DNA of 57,984 bases, taken from the NCBI GenBank assembly GCA_900290255.1, contig OMOD01000057.1:10604-68587 (forward strand). Reading direction: 5' to 3'. The notes beneath the pieces are model-generated. The model saw only the letters and a program-made list of their open reading frames with translations, had not been told where the DNA came from and did not search any database. Position 1 is the stretch's first letter; each line of letters begins with the position of its first letter. Below are positions 40,384 to 49,119 of this stretch, in pieces. Source of the DNA: Candidatus Sulfotelmatobacter kueseliae (GTDB lineage Bacteria; Acidobacteriota; Terriglobia; Terriglobales; Acidobacteriaceae). Made by a program: the position numbers and the translations under genes.

Positions 40384-41519
40384 TGCGGATTTCCTTCCGG
40401 GTACTGCCGGGCCCAGGTACTGCCGGGCTGAATCAAGATTTTCATGGACGAGGGCTGGGGATGAGCTGCCAGATGCAGCGCTTGGCTGCTCTCGGAGAGC
40501 GGAAAGCGATGGCTGACCAGACGTTCCAGATCCATCTCCCGATTCATGACAAAGCGAACTGATTCCTCCTGCAGGTCCACCGACGCACTGTACGACCCCA
40601 CTAAAGTTTTTTCGTCGACACAGACGGCCGCAGGGTCAATCACGGCCTCACCGTGCTGCGTTTGAGCAAACAACAATACCCGCCCGCCGGGACGCGCAGC
40701 GTCCATCGCAGTGCGAATCAGGGAATTGCCGCCGACCGCGAGAATCACCGCGTCGGCACCACGCCCTTCGGTCAGCTCGCGGACAGGTTCGAGCAGATTT
40801 ACCCGCGAGACTTCAATTGTATGCCCTATGTCGAAACTTTTCGCTATTCTAAGCCTCTCGGCATACAAATCGGAAGTAATCAGGGTGGCCCCTGCCCGCT
40901 TGGCCAGCATGCTCAAGATAATGCCAATCGGCCCCTGTCCGATGGTCAGAACGATTTCGCCCGGGCGCAGGTCGAGAGCCTCAATTCCCTTCATGCAAGT
41001 GTTTACCGGCTCAACGAAGCAGGCTTGCTCGAAGCTGACGTTGCCGGGGATGCGAACGGTACCGTGCTCGACGATCCAGTCCATCACCCGCACATATTCG
41101 GCGAAGCCGCCGCCGGAGGGCTCGAATCCTGAGGTGCACCCGACCTTCTTGTAGGTCGCGCATTGGGCAAAAGTCTTGTTGCGGCAGTAAAAGCACTCGC
41201 GACAAGGGATGTGATGAAAGACCACGACACGATCTCCGGGGCGGTAGTCGCCTATTTCTTCCCCTACCGCCGCGACCACGCCTGAGGTTTCATGGCCGAA
41301 GATGCGGGGCGCCGAGTGGGACCCGGTGGATATTTTCTTCAGATCCGTGCCGCAGACGCCGCAGGAGTGCACCCGCACCAGCATCTCGCCCGGGCCGATC
41401 GCGGGCACGGGGACCGTCTCCAGCCGGATGTCATTGACTCCGCGGTAGACCGCGGCTTGCATGGTCGCGGGAACTAAGTGGGGATCCGTTTCAACCGCGT
41501 ACTGTCCGGCAATCGCCAT
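40380..41519 (-). CDS. Zinc-dependent medium-chain dehydrogenase 2
   Basis: This 379-residue MDR enzyme is a paralog of the downstream gene product with the same zinc ligand pattern: CGVCGTD (53-59), FGHE (75-77), and the structural cysteines C106, C109, C112 and C120. The nucleotide motif is IGQGPIG. The N-terminal extension of about 20 residues is unusual but starts with ATG. It probably forms one operon with MDR1 and the hpnCDE genes. The sorbitol/threonine-dehydrogenase-like architecture fits polyol or sugar substrates. Confidence 0.85.
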   Translation of the reverse strand: MAIAGQYAVETDPHLVPATMQAAVYRGVNDIRLETVPVPAIGPGEMLVRVHSCGVCGTDLKKISTGSHSAPRIFGHETSGVVAAVGEEIGDYRPGDRVVVFHHIPCRECFYCRNKTFAQCATYKKVGCTSGFEPSGGGFAEYVRVMDWIVEHGTVRIPGNVSFEQACFVEPVNTCMKGIEALDLRPGEIVLTIGQGPIGIILSMLAKRAGATLITSDLYAERLRIAKSFDIGHTIEVSRVNLLEPVRELTEGRGADAVILAVGGNSLIRTAMDAARPGGRVLLFAQTQHGEAVIDPAAVCVDEKTLVGSYSASVDLQEESVRFVMNREMDLERLVSHRFPLSESSQALHLAAHPQPSSMKILIQPGSTWARQYPEGNPQ

Positions 41520-41653
41520 AAGTGAACTTAGATGACGCCAGGAACCGATTCGTTTCTCAGGGTGAATGGACTATTGTATGCGAAGGCAGGGCAGATTAGG
41601 CTGAAAGTTGACCTGTTAGCCAATACGCCATCGATACCGGGCGCCGCGTAGCT

Positions 41654-42229
41654 TCAGAAGACGTAGGGCACAAGAGCGCGGACCTGTCTGCAATAGTTCT
41701 CGTAGGCCTCGCCGAATTGTTCACGCATCCATTGTTCCTCGAGACGCAGTTTCCTCAGCAGCGCGATGAAGACCAATCCTACTGCGACGAGTCCTCGCCA
41801 CTCACCCAAGGCCAACGCGCATCCCAATAGACCCACCAACAGTCCGGTGTAAATTGGGTGTCGAACCAGAGAGTACGGGCCGCCGGTAATCAGTTCGTGG
41901 TCCTTCTTGATCGTGACGGCACGGCTCCAGTTGCGCCCGAGGTAGCGGCGACCCCATACAGAAAACAGCAGACCGGATGCAGTGACAACGGCCCCAATCC
42001 AAAACCACCGCATGGAAGCGGGGAGAAAGCGGCCATCGAGCACGGAGAGTCTTATGCTGGGAACGCCGAGAAGCACAAGGGCGAGAATCATCACGGCGAA
42101 ACGTTGCAGGCGCGAACTGGCGCTCTCTCGGCGCTTGTCGCTCTTGAGGTCCGCGGCCATCGCCCGCCAATAGGCGATGTACGCAAGCCACATCGCTGGA
42201 AAGAGGAACGGCAGCCAGTGCATTGGCAC
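41654..42229 (-). CDS. Isoprenylcysteine carboxyl methyltransferase (ICMT)-like membrane protein
   Basis: This 191-residue polytopic protein has about five TM helices. The ICMT/PEMT signature GPYSLVRHPIYTGLL and the C-terminal EEQWMREQFGEAYENYC bind S-adenosylmethionine in the family. Substrates in bacteria include isoprenoid and other lipids. Being in an isoprenoid cluster hints at an isoprenoid acceptor, but that is not proven. It is separated from the MDR genes by a 134-base spacer with nothing recognisable in it. Confidence 0.75.
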   Translation of the reverse strand: MPMHWLPFLFPAMWLAYIAYWRAMAADLKSDKRRESASSRLQRFAVMILALVLLGVPSIRLSVLDGRFLPASMRWFWIGAVVTASGLLFSVWGRRYLGRNWSRAVTIKKDHELITGGPYSLVRHPIYTGLLVGLLGCALALGEWRGLVAVGLVFIALLRKLRLEEQWMREQFGEAYENYCRQVRALVPYVF

Positions 42230-42441
42230 TCTTAACTCACGAGATAGTTTCTCACAAGACAGTCTACGGAGAACTCCATTCGAGTCATTGACTTTAGCTG
42301 ACAGGGGCGGTCTCTACGCGCGGTCATCCGCTCGCGAATTGCCCGCCGAGCTAGTAGTCGATGGACGTTGACGAGCCTTCTAATCTCCAACGTCCTCTTT
42401 CGTGCTATGCTGCGCAAAACTTCGTCTTTCCGGGATGGCTC

Positions 42442-44163
42442 GTGCTGGTTGAATTACGGCTGGAAAACTATGCGGTGGTCGACAACCTGGCGGTCGAGTT
42501 CCGGCCGGGGCTGAACCTGCTTACCGGCGAGACCGGCGCGGGGAAGTCCATTCTGGTGGACGCGCTCGCGCTTCTGCTGGGCGAAAAAGCTTCCAGCGAC
42601 GTGATCCGCAGCGGAGCGGATCGATCCGTCGTCTCGGCCGTGTTCGAGGCCGCGAGCGCGGCGGAGAAAGCGCTGGCCACGATTCTCGAAGCCAATGGGC
42701 TGGATGAGTCCGACGATGGCTCGCTCATTGTGCGGCGCGAGATCGCGGCTGGCGGCAAAGGCCGCGTTTTCGTGAACAATCAGCCCGCGACGGTGGCCGT
42801 GCTCCGGCAACTGGCGCCACATCTGGCGACCATTCATGCCCAGAACGAATCCATCCTTTCTTTCGACGGGCCGGCGCGGCTCGAGTTGCTGGACGCCTTT
42901 GCCGGCAACGAGCTCGATCCGGTAGAGACCGCCTTTGCAGCCTGGAAGAAGATTCGCACCCACATCGAAGAACTGGAGCGGGGCGAGCAGGACCGGTTGC
43001 GGCTGGTCGATCTGTGGGTCTTCCAGAAGCGCGAAATCGAGCAGGCGCGCCTCGAGAGCGGGGAAGACGAGCGCCTGGAGGCCGAGAAACGCGTTCTGGC
43101 CAACGCCGAAAAAATCCACAACGCGGCCATGAACGCCTTCGACTTGCTCTACGAGGGCAGCGGTTCGACGGCTTCCTCGTTGCGCGCCGCGCACAAGCAG
43201 ATCGAGGAGCTGGCGCGTTACGAACCGAAATTTCAGGAAGCTCTGGCTGCGCTCGATACTGCCCGCATCAGCGTGGAAGACGTGGGCGCAACCGTGCGCG
43301 ACTATGCCGGCGGTATTCACGCCTCGCCCGAGCATCTGGCCCAGGTTGAGGATCGCCTGGCGCTCGTTGACCGCCTGAAACGCAAGTATGGCCCATCGCT
43401 CGATGAGGTCATGCAGTTCGGGGCAGAGGTTACGCGGAAATTGTCGGAAGTGGAGAACAAAGACGAAATTCTGCGCCAGTTGCGCGCCGAACTGGCAACC
43501 GCGGCGGCCGAATACTTGCGCGTGGCGCGGGCGCTGGCCAGAAAGCGGTCGGAAGCCGCGCGCAAATTGGAGAAGCTGGTGGAGGCCGAGATCAACGATC
43601 TGGCCATGAAGTCGGCGTTCCACGTCGAGATTGCGAGTTCGGACGAAGAAGCCAGCTGGACCGCCTCGGGAATCGATCAAGTGGTGTACATGATCTCGAC
43701 CAATCCCGGGGAACCGTTGCGGCGGCTCGAACACATTGCCTCGGGCGGTGAACTTTCCCGCGTGATGCTGGCGCTGAAAGCCAGCGTGGAGGCAGGGAAG
43801 TCCGGTGTGGCGCGGGCACTCCTGCCCGCGAAGGCGCGCGGCACGATAGCTCAGCGCACGCTGGTGTTCGATGAAATTGACAGCGGCATTGGCGGGCGCG
43901 CCGCCGAAGCGGTCGGGAGGAAACTGAAATCGCTGGCGCGATCGAATCAGGTGCTGTGCGTCACCCACCTGCCGCAGATCGCGACCTTTGCCGACCATCA
44001 CTACGTGATCGAAAAGAAGGAATCCGGCGGGCGCAGCCGCGCCAGCATCCGCCTGGTGGCCGGCGAGGAGCGCACCCAAGAAGTCGCCCGCATGTTGAGC
44101 GGGGCCAAGCTCACCGAGACCTCCCGCAAACATGCCGAGCAGATGATCAAGGCGAACGGCTGA
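42442..44163 (+). CDS. recN: DNA repair protein RecN
   Basis: RecN is an SMC-like ATPase in double-strand-break repair. The P-loop is TGETGAGKS (about 28-36), followed by coiled coils. The C-terminal half has ASGGELSRVMLALK (signature) and LVFDEIDSGIGG (Walker B). The length of 573 from a GTG at 42442 agrees with MLVELRLENYAVVDN, the usual RecN start; the ATG at 42361 would add 27 unrelated residues. It is transcribed alone, diverging from the ICMT-like gene. Confidence 0.93.
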   Translation: MLVELRLENYAVVDNLAVEFRPGLNLLTGETGAGKSILVDALALLLGEKASSDVIRSGADRSVVSAVFEAASAAEKALATILEANGLDESDDGSLIVRREIAAGGKGRVFVNNQPATVAVLRQLAPHLATIHAQNESILSFDGPARLELLDAFAGNELDPVETAFAAWKKIRTHIEELERGEQDRLRLVDLWVFQKREIEQARLESGEDERLEAEKRVLANAEKIHNAAMNAFDLLYEGSGSTASSLRAAHKQIEELARYEPKFQEALAALDTARISVEDVGATVRDYAGGIHASPEHLAQVEDRLALVDRLKRKYGPSLDEVMQFGAEVTRKLSEVENKDEILRQLRAELATAAAEYLRVARALARKRSEAARKLEKLVEAEINDLAMKSAFHVEIASSDEEASWTASGIDQVVYMISTNPGEPLRRLEHIASGGELSRVMLALKASVEAGKSGVARALLPAKARGTIAQRTLVFDEIDSGIGGRAAEAVGRKLKSLARSNQVLCVTHLPQIATFADHHYVIEKKESGGRSRASIRLVAGEERTQEVARMLSGAKLTETSRKHAEQMIKANG

Positions 44164-44183
44164 CGCTCTGTCATTCGGACCGA

Positions 44184-44307
44184 GGGTGCCCCACCCTTGC
44201 GTTGTTCGCAAGGGTGGGAACCTCGGACCTATTGCATCTTGCAGGGTTTGGAACTGAGGTTCGTGCCTCCCACCCTTTCGCACAGACCGCGAAGGGATGG
44301 GGCACCC
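44184..44307. repeat. Two family P palindromes in opposite orientation
   Basis: The copy at 44184-44220 reads GGGTGCCCCACCCTTGCG..GCAAGGGTGGGAA. The copy at 44268-44307 reads TCCCACCCTTTCGC..GCGAAGGGATGGGGCACCC. Together they form a larger inverted pair between recN and the convergent unknown gene. Confidence 0.85.
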
Positions 44308-44349
44308 GGCATTCGGCACCGGTTCTGGTGCATTATCCGGGGTAAGTGT

Positions 44350-45078
44350 TCACCGATTGTTCAGCGACGGTCTTCGTTTGCGCAGGAGGGCGTCATCGTA
44401 GGAACGGTTCAAATAGCGACAGAGCGAAGCATTGACCTGGTTCTGGATTACCGCGCATTCGCTCTCGTTTTGCAAGAGCGGAATGAGCGCAATTCTGATG
44501 TTCCCAGGATCGGGGAACTTCTCGGTTATCCAACCATAAGTCACCTGATCATTCAGGGGGGTGGGAAGTCCCTGAACCGCAACCATGGGAAAGTAGAAGC
44601 GTCTGCCGTCGTCGCGGGATGGCAACTCCTGTTGACTAAGATAAGGAGCCTCCTCCCGGTACTTTCCGCAGGAGAGATCCACGTGAGCGGCAGGGTCGGC
44701 GATTCCAATCTCGTAGCCCGCGGCACCGGCCCCTCCCTGGCGCGAGGGCGCAAAGGAAAACTTTCCTGAGGCATCGCTGTGCGTCATCTCGCTTCGGTCG
44801 ACTCGGGTCCCGTTGAGACCTCTAGCCCTCGCAACTAAGCACACGTCCATGCCTGGGACTGGCTGCCCAGTAACGGCATCCACAACAGTGCCGGAAATCC
44901 GCGGGACTCCTCCAAAAAACGGGGCGATCAGAGGGGCGGCGAGCTTCGTAAAAAGAAAGATTTCGGAGCCAACATACCAGCAAATCGACGAGAGGCCCGC
45001 CACCAACACGGAAAAGCCGAGATACTTCAGCCAAGGTCTTGTTTTTGATGGAGGGGCTGTTGGCATCAACTCAGCCAT
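44350..45078 (-). CDS. Membrane-anchored protein with carboxypeptidase-regulatory-like domain
   Basis: This 242-residue protein has one N-terminal TM helix (about 18-37, YLGFSVLVAGLSSICWYVG). A beta-sandwich-type segment follows (ISGTVVDAVTGQPVPGMDV), as in carboxypeptidase regulatory-like (CarboxypepD_reg) repeats. The remainder (about 100-242) is unrecognised. It is likely periplasmic. The ATG at 45078 begins the hydrophobic helix; the longer ORF adds repeat-derived sequence. It is not in an operon. Confidence 0.55.
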   Translation of the reverse strand: MAELMPTAPPSKTRPWLKYLGFSVLVAGLSSICWYVGSEIFLFTKLAAPLIAPFFGGVPRISGTVVDAVTGQPVPGMDVCLVARARGLNGTRVDRSEMTHSDASGKFSFAPSRQGGAGAAGYEIGIADPAAHVDLSCGKYREEAPYLSQQELPSRDDGRRFYFPMVAVQGLPTPLNDQVTYGWITEKFPDPGNIRIALIPLLQNESECAVIQNQVNASLCRYLNRSYDDALLRKRRPSLNNR

Positions 45079-45353
45079 AATTTCATTGAATGCTCCATAT
45101 TGCGAGCGGGTCAAGATTACCCGCAGCAAGATTCCCGGGAAGAGCAAAGTCTCATCCGCGCTGCTTTCGTTGGCCCGAGTGCACCGGCTCTGGTGCAGTC
45201 CGTGCGCCTTCCGCCCGCCCGACTTGTCAAGCCCCTGAAAGGCCCCGTTTCCGTCCAATCCATAGATTCCCAACGAGATAAATTTTCCGAAAGCGTGTTA
45301 CGTTTACCCCCTCCGATTTGCTATTCTGAAAGTAGATAGAGAAGTTCAGGTGG

Positions 45354-45381
45354 CGCAGGCCTTCGGCTTGCGCCATTTTCA
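45354..45381 (+). terminator. UUCG-loop hairpin followed by T-run
   Basis: A near-perfect nine-pair stem with CTTCG at the apex is followed by ATTTTC. It would end a short transcript from upstream on the plus strand, but no coding gene precedes it within 1 kb, so a small RNA is possible. Confidence 0.45.
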
Positions 45382-45516
45382 TGAGGAATTGAACGGTTTC
45401 AGCGCAAGTGGATTCTATTCATAGTTTTGGGGACAGACGCGGGCTCGGGGTAGAGCAGGAGTGAGGTACCGCGTAGTGCCTCGGTTTGAAATTTGACCGC
45501 ATCGTTTTTCTCGTGG

Positions 45517-45633
45517 GCGTCATCCCGAGCGAAGCCGACCTTCAGGCGGAGCGAGGGATCTCCCTGTGCACAAAACCGTTGCGCGGGAGATCCCTCGGCC
45601 CGCTGGTGAAAGCGCGGGCCTTCGGGATGACGC
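45517..45633. repeat. Family S palindromic element, copy 2
   Basis: The 117-base element starts GCGTCATCCCGA and ends TCGGGATGACGC. The core GAGGGATCTCCC faces GGGAGATCCCTC around about 20 variable bases. Confidence 0.9.
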
Positions 45634-45878
45634 CTCCGAACGACAAGATTCAAACCGCGTCACTGCGAGGCGGCGCCTTGCGTTGACCATCGCGGTTCTT
45701 TCCGGTAGTTTAATAACATCGCCACAATGGGCTTCGTGTACGCTGAACGGGAGCGTTTTGTGGCGGTTTTGCATCTTAACGAGGGAAGCAGGTTCCTCGC
45801 TCCGCTCGGAATGACAACCGGATGAGACTAGCCGGCGTCATCGGCGTGAGAGCTTAACTGGGGGAGTGGACTTACATC

Positions 45879-46865
45879 GTGGCTGGAGTTCCAGGGAAAA
45901 CCGACGGCAAGACGTTGCTTTTGCTCAAGCCCCGGGGGTTCTGCGCGGGGGTGGTGCGGGCGATTGATGTGGTGCGCATTGCGCTGGAGGCCTTCGGGCC
46001 GCCGATTTACGTGCGCAAGGAGATCGTCCACAACAGCTTTGTGGTCGAGGAACTGCGGGGCAAGGGCGCGATCTTCGTCGATAGCGAAGACGAAGTGCCC
46101 AACGGTGAGCGCATCATTTACAGCGCGCATGGCGTTTCTCCAGAGGTGCGGGAGCACAGCGCGCGGCGCGGGCTGCGGGTTATTGACGCCACCTGTCCGC
46201 TGGTCACAAAGGTCCACGTGGAGGCGGTGAAATTCGCCAAGGAAGGCTATTCGCTGATTCTGATCGGCCACCACGATCACGATGAAGTCATTGGCACGCT
46301 GGGCGAAGCGCCGCTGGTAACTCAGGTGGTGGGATCGCCCGAACAGGTGAAGTCGCTGAAGGTTCCTGATCCCAACCGCGTGGCGTATCTGACGCAGACG
46401 ACCCTCAGCCTGGATGAAACCAAAGACATCATCGCCGCGTTGAAGAAGAAGTTCCCGAAAATCAAGGGGCCGGCGGCGCAGGACATCTGCTACGCCACGG
46501 AGAACCGGCAGGTCGCTGTGAAGCAAGTGGCTTCGGAAGCGGATTTGCTGCTGGTGGTCGGTTCAGAGAACAGTTCAAACTCGAACCGGTTGGTGGAAGT
46601 GGCGCGCAACCTGGGCACCAACGCCCATCTGATCGACAGCTGCAACGATATTGAAGCCGAGTGGCTGAAAGGCGTGAAGACCATTGCGCTGACGGCCGGA
46701 GCCTCGGCGCCGGAGTGCCTGGTGGAAGAAACGATCGCGTTCCTGCGCGGCAAGGGTTTCAGTAACGTGCAGGAACTGGAAGTGATGCCGGAGAATGTGC
46801 GCTTCGGGCTGCCACCGGAGATCGTGGAGGCCATCGCGGCCGCTCCGGCGGTGAGCGCGGATTAG
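45879..46865 (+). CDS. ispH: 4-hydroxy-3-methylbut-2-enyl diphosphate reductase
   Basis: IspH is the last enzyme of the MEP isoprenoid pathway, making IPP and DMAPP. The 328-residue protein shows the three Fe-S cysteines C22 (RGFCAGV), C106 (DATCPLV) and C204 (DICYATEN), with TEN supplying the catalytic Glu, and substrate histidines (VHNSFV, SAHG and GHHDHDE). SSNSNRL is also typical. It starts with GTG. It supplies isoprenoid precursors for the hopanoid genes that follow. Confidence 0.95.
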   Translation: MAGVPGKTDGKTLLLLKPRGFCAGVVRAIDVVRIALEAFGPPIYVRKEIVHNSFVVEELRGKGAIFVDSEDEVPNGERIIYSAHGVSPEVREHSARRGLRVIDATCPLVTKVHVEAVKFAKEGYSLILIGHHDHDEVIGTLGEAPLVTQVVGSPEQVKSLKVPDPNRVAYLTQTTLSLDETKDIIAALKKKFPKIKGPAAQDICYATENRQVAVKQVASEADLLLVVGSENSSNSNRLVEVARNLGTNAHLIDSCNDIEAEWLKGVKTIALTAGASAPECLVEETIAFLRGKGFSNVQELEVMPENVRFGLPPEIVEAIAAAPAVSAD

Positions 46866-47058
46866 CGAGCTGCATGATTCACCACGGAGTCACGGAGAAT
46901 TTCCGATTTTCGATCTTCGATTGCCGATTGAAAGGGCTGAACGCGCCGGGGGTGTTCAATCGGAAATCGGCAACCGAAAATCGGCAATCTGGAGATGCTT
47001 TCGCCGCGCCTCCGTGCCTCCGTGGTGAAATGGTTTTTGCAACTGGAGCAGTGAACTG
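46866..47058. repeat. Word-hairpin between ispH and shc
   Basis: The inner arms are 46896-46932 (CGATTTTCGAT words) and 46958-46989 (AATCGGAAATCGGCAA words). They are nested in an outer pair, CACCACGGAG..TCACGGAG against CTCCGTGCCTCCGTGGTG. The rest has no gene. Confidence 0.85.
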
Positions 47059-49038
47059 ATGGACAAGGACTCCCCCGATTCCAAAGTCGCTTCCGCAGCC
47101 GCAGGTTCGAACCCACAACTCCGCTTCGGCAAAATTGAAGAACTGGCGAGCCGCGTGGGCTCGGCCGTTGCCGCCGCCCGCAAATATCTTTTCTCCCAGC
47201 AGCACGAACAAGGCTACTGGTGTGGTGAACTCGAAGCCGATACCACCCTGGAATCGGATTACATCCTGCTGCACAAGCTACTGGGGACGGGCACGGAAGA
47301 GCGTTTCCAGAAGGCCGCGAACTGGATTCTGCGCCATCAAAACGAAGACGGCGGATGGAGCATCTACGCCGGCGGACCGTCGAACACCAGCGCATCGGTG
47401 AAGGCGTACTTCGGGCTGAAGCTGGCAGGATATACCGCCGACCATCCCGCGCTGCAGCGGGCAAAGAAAAAAATTCTGGAGATGGGCGGGGTCACCGAAG
47501 TCAATACCTTCACCAAGATTTATCTGTGTTTCTTCGGGCAATACGATTACGACGCGGTGCCGGCGATTCCGCCCGAGATTGTGCTGTTTCCCAACTGGTT
47601 CTGGTTCAATATCTACGAGATTTCTTCGTGGTCGCGGGCCATCCTGGTGCCGCTGTCTATCTGCTACGCCAAGAAGCCGTTCAAGAAAATTCCGCGGGAA
47701 ATGGGAGTGGAAGAACTGTTTGTCGGGGGCATGCAGAAGTCGCGCATGCACCTGCATTGGGCAAAGAAGCTGATTTCTTGGCGGAATTTTTTTCTGGTGA
47801 TCGACCGCATCACGCACTGGCTGGAACGGGTGCACGTGCGGCCGCTGCGTTCGATCGCGTTGAAGCACGCGGAGAAATGGATGCTGGCGCGTTTCGAAAT
47901 GAGCGACGGCCTGGGCGCGATTTATCCCTCAATGTTGAACGCGATTATTGCGCTGCGCTGCCTGGGATATTCGCTGGACGATCCGCAGGTGATCCGCGCG
48001 CTCGACGAGTTCGAGAAGCTGGGCATTGAAGAGGAAGACACATTCCGCATGCAACCCTGCATGTCGCCGGTGTGGGACACGGCCTACGCGCTGTTCGCCC
48101 TGGGCGAGGCCGGTGTGCCGGCGGATGATCCGCGGCTGGTGAAGTGCGCCGACTGGATTCTGCAGAAGCAGGTGCGCAACGTCGGCGACTGGAAGATCAA
48201 GAACAAAAAGGGACAGCCGGGAGGCTGGTATTTCGAATTCAATAACGAGCACTATCCGGATGTGGACGATAGTGCGATGGTTTGCCTGGCGCTGAGCCGG
48301 GTGGAGCATCCCAACGGGCGTTACCAGCGCGAATCGGTGCAGCGGGCCATCGACTGGATCTTCTCCATGCAGTGCAAGAACGGCGGCTGGGCGTCATTCG
48401 ACAAAGACAACGACCGCATGATTTTCCAGTACATTCCCTTTGCCGACCATAACGCCATGCTCGATCCTCCCACGGTGGACATCACGGGACGCATTCTGGA
48501 AATGCTGGCGACTTACGGCTATGACCAGAACCATCCGGCGGTGAAGCGGGCGATCCAGTTCGTCCGCCAGGAGCAGCAGCCGGATGGAAGCTGGTTCGGG
48601 CGCTGGGGAGTGAATTACATCTACGGCACGGCGCTGGTGCTGCGCGGGCTGGAGGCGATCGGGATGGATCTGCACGAACCCTGCATCCAGCAGGGCGCGG
48701 AGTGGCTGCGCATGGTGCAGAACCCGGACGGCGGCTGGGGCGAAACGGTGGGATCGTACGATGATCCGAGCCTGTGCGGGCAGGGCGACAGTACGCCGTC
48801 GCAGACGGCGTGGGCGATCCTGGGACTGCTGGCCGCGAACGACACGCGCAGCGATTCGGTGGCCCGCGGAATTGCCTACCTGCTGCGCACACAAAAAAAA
48901 GACGGGTCGTGGGATGAGGAATATTTCACCGGCACCGGATTTCCGCGCGTGTTTTATCTGATGTATCACCTGTACCGGGAGTATTTCCCGCTGCTGGCGC
49001 TGACGACGTACGCCAAGGTGATGGAGAAGCAGAGCTAG
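47059..49038 (+). CDS. shc: Squalene-hopene cyclase
   Basis: This 659-residue triterpene cyclase turns squalene into hopene/hopanol. The acid motif is DVDDSA at 401-406 (D-x-D-D). Several QW-type repeats are visible, for instance GGWSIYAGGPSN, NGGWASFDKDN, PDGSWFGRWG and PDGGWGETVGSY. It is membrane-associated. It follows ispH across a word-hairpin and precedes hpnA and hpnG, so it is the central enzyme of the hopanoid region. Confidence 0.96.
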   Translation: MDKDSPDSKVASAAAGSNPQLRFGKIEELASRVGSAVAAARKYLFSQQHEQGYWCGELEADTTLESDYILLHKLLGTGTEERFQKAANWILRHQNEDGGWSIYAGGPSNTSASVKAYFGLKLAGYTADHPALQRAKKKILEMGGVTEVNTFTKIYLCFFGQYDYDAVPAIPPEIVLFPNWFWFNIYEISSWSRAILVPLSICYAKKPFKKIPREMGVEELFVGGMQKSRMHLHWAKKLISWRNFFLVIDRITHWLERVHVRPLRSIALKHAEKWMLARFEMSDGLGAIYPSMLNAIIALRCLGYSLDDPQVIRALDEFEKLGIEEEDTFRMQPCMSPVWDTAYALFALGEAGVPADDPRLVKCADWILQKQVRNVGDWKIKNKKGQPGGWYFEFNNEHYPDVDDSAMVCLALSRVEHPNGRYQRESVQRAIDWIFSMQCKNGGWASFDKDNDRMIFQYIPFADHNAMLDPPTVDITGRILEMLATYGYDQNHPAVKRAIQFVRQEQQPDGSWFGRWGVNYIYGTALVLRGLEAIGMDLHEPCIQQGAEWLRMVQNPDGGWGETVGSYDDPSLCGQGDSTPSQTAWAILGLLAANDTRSDSVARGIAYLLRTQKKDGSWDEEYFTGTGFPRVFYLMYHLYREYFPLLALTTYAKVMEKQS

Positions 49039-49116
49039 TTGCCAGTTGCCAGTTCTCACTATTCCGGCGGCAGATCCTGTGTTTAGCTGACAACTGGCAA
49101 CTGACAACTGAGAACT
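49037..49116. repeat. Word-hairpin between shc and hpnA
   Basis: The left arm 49037-49058 (AGTTGCC words) and right arm 49088-49116 (GGCAACTGACAACTG words) surround a 29-base loop. It ends four bases before the TTG start of hpnA. Confidence 0.85.
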
Positions 49117-49119
49117 GCC

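Larger units (their letters stand above)
45079..45878. repeat. 800-base spacer with hairpin and two dispersed repeats
   Basis: No gene is supported. Between 45354 and 45381 a strong hairpin (GGCGCAGGC-CTTCG-GCTTGCGCC) carries a UUCG-type loop and is followed by ATTTTC, as in an intrinsic terminator on the plus strand. No gene precedes it on that strand. Family S copy 2 is at 45517-45633. A CAGGTTCCTCGCTCC element lies at about 45782-45818. A GGGGGAG Shine-Dalgarno-like run stands upstream of ispH near 45858-45864. Confidence 0.6.
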
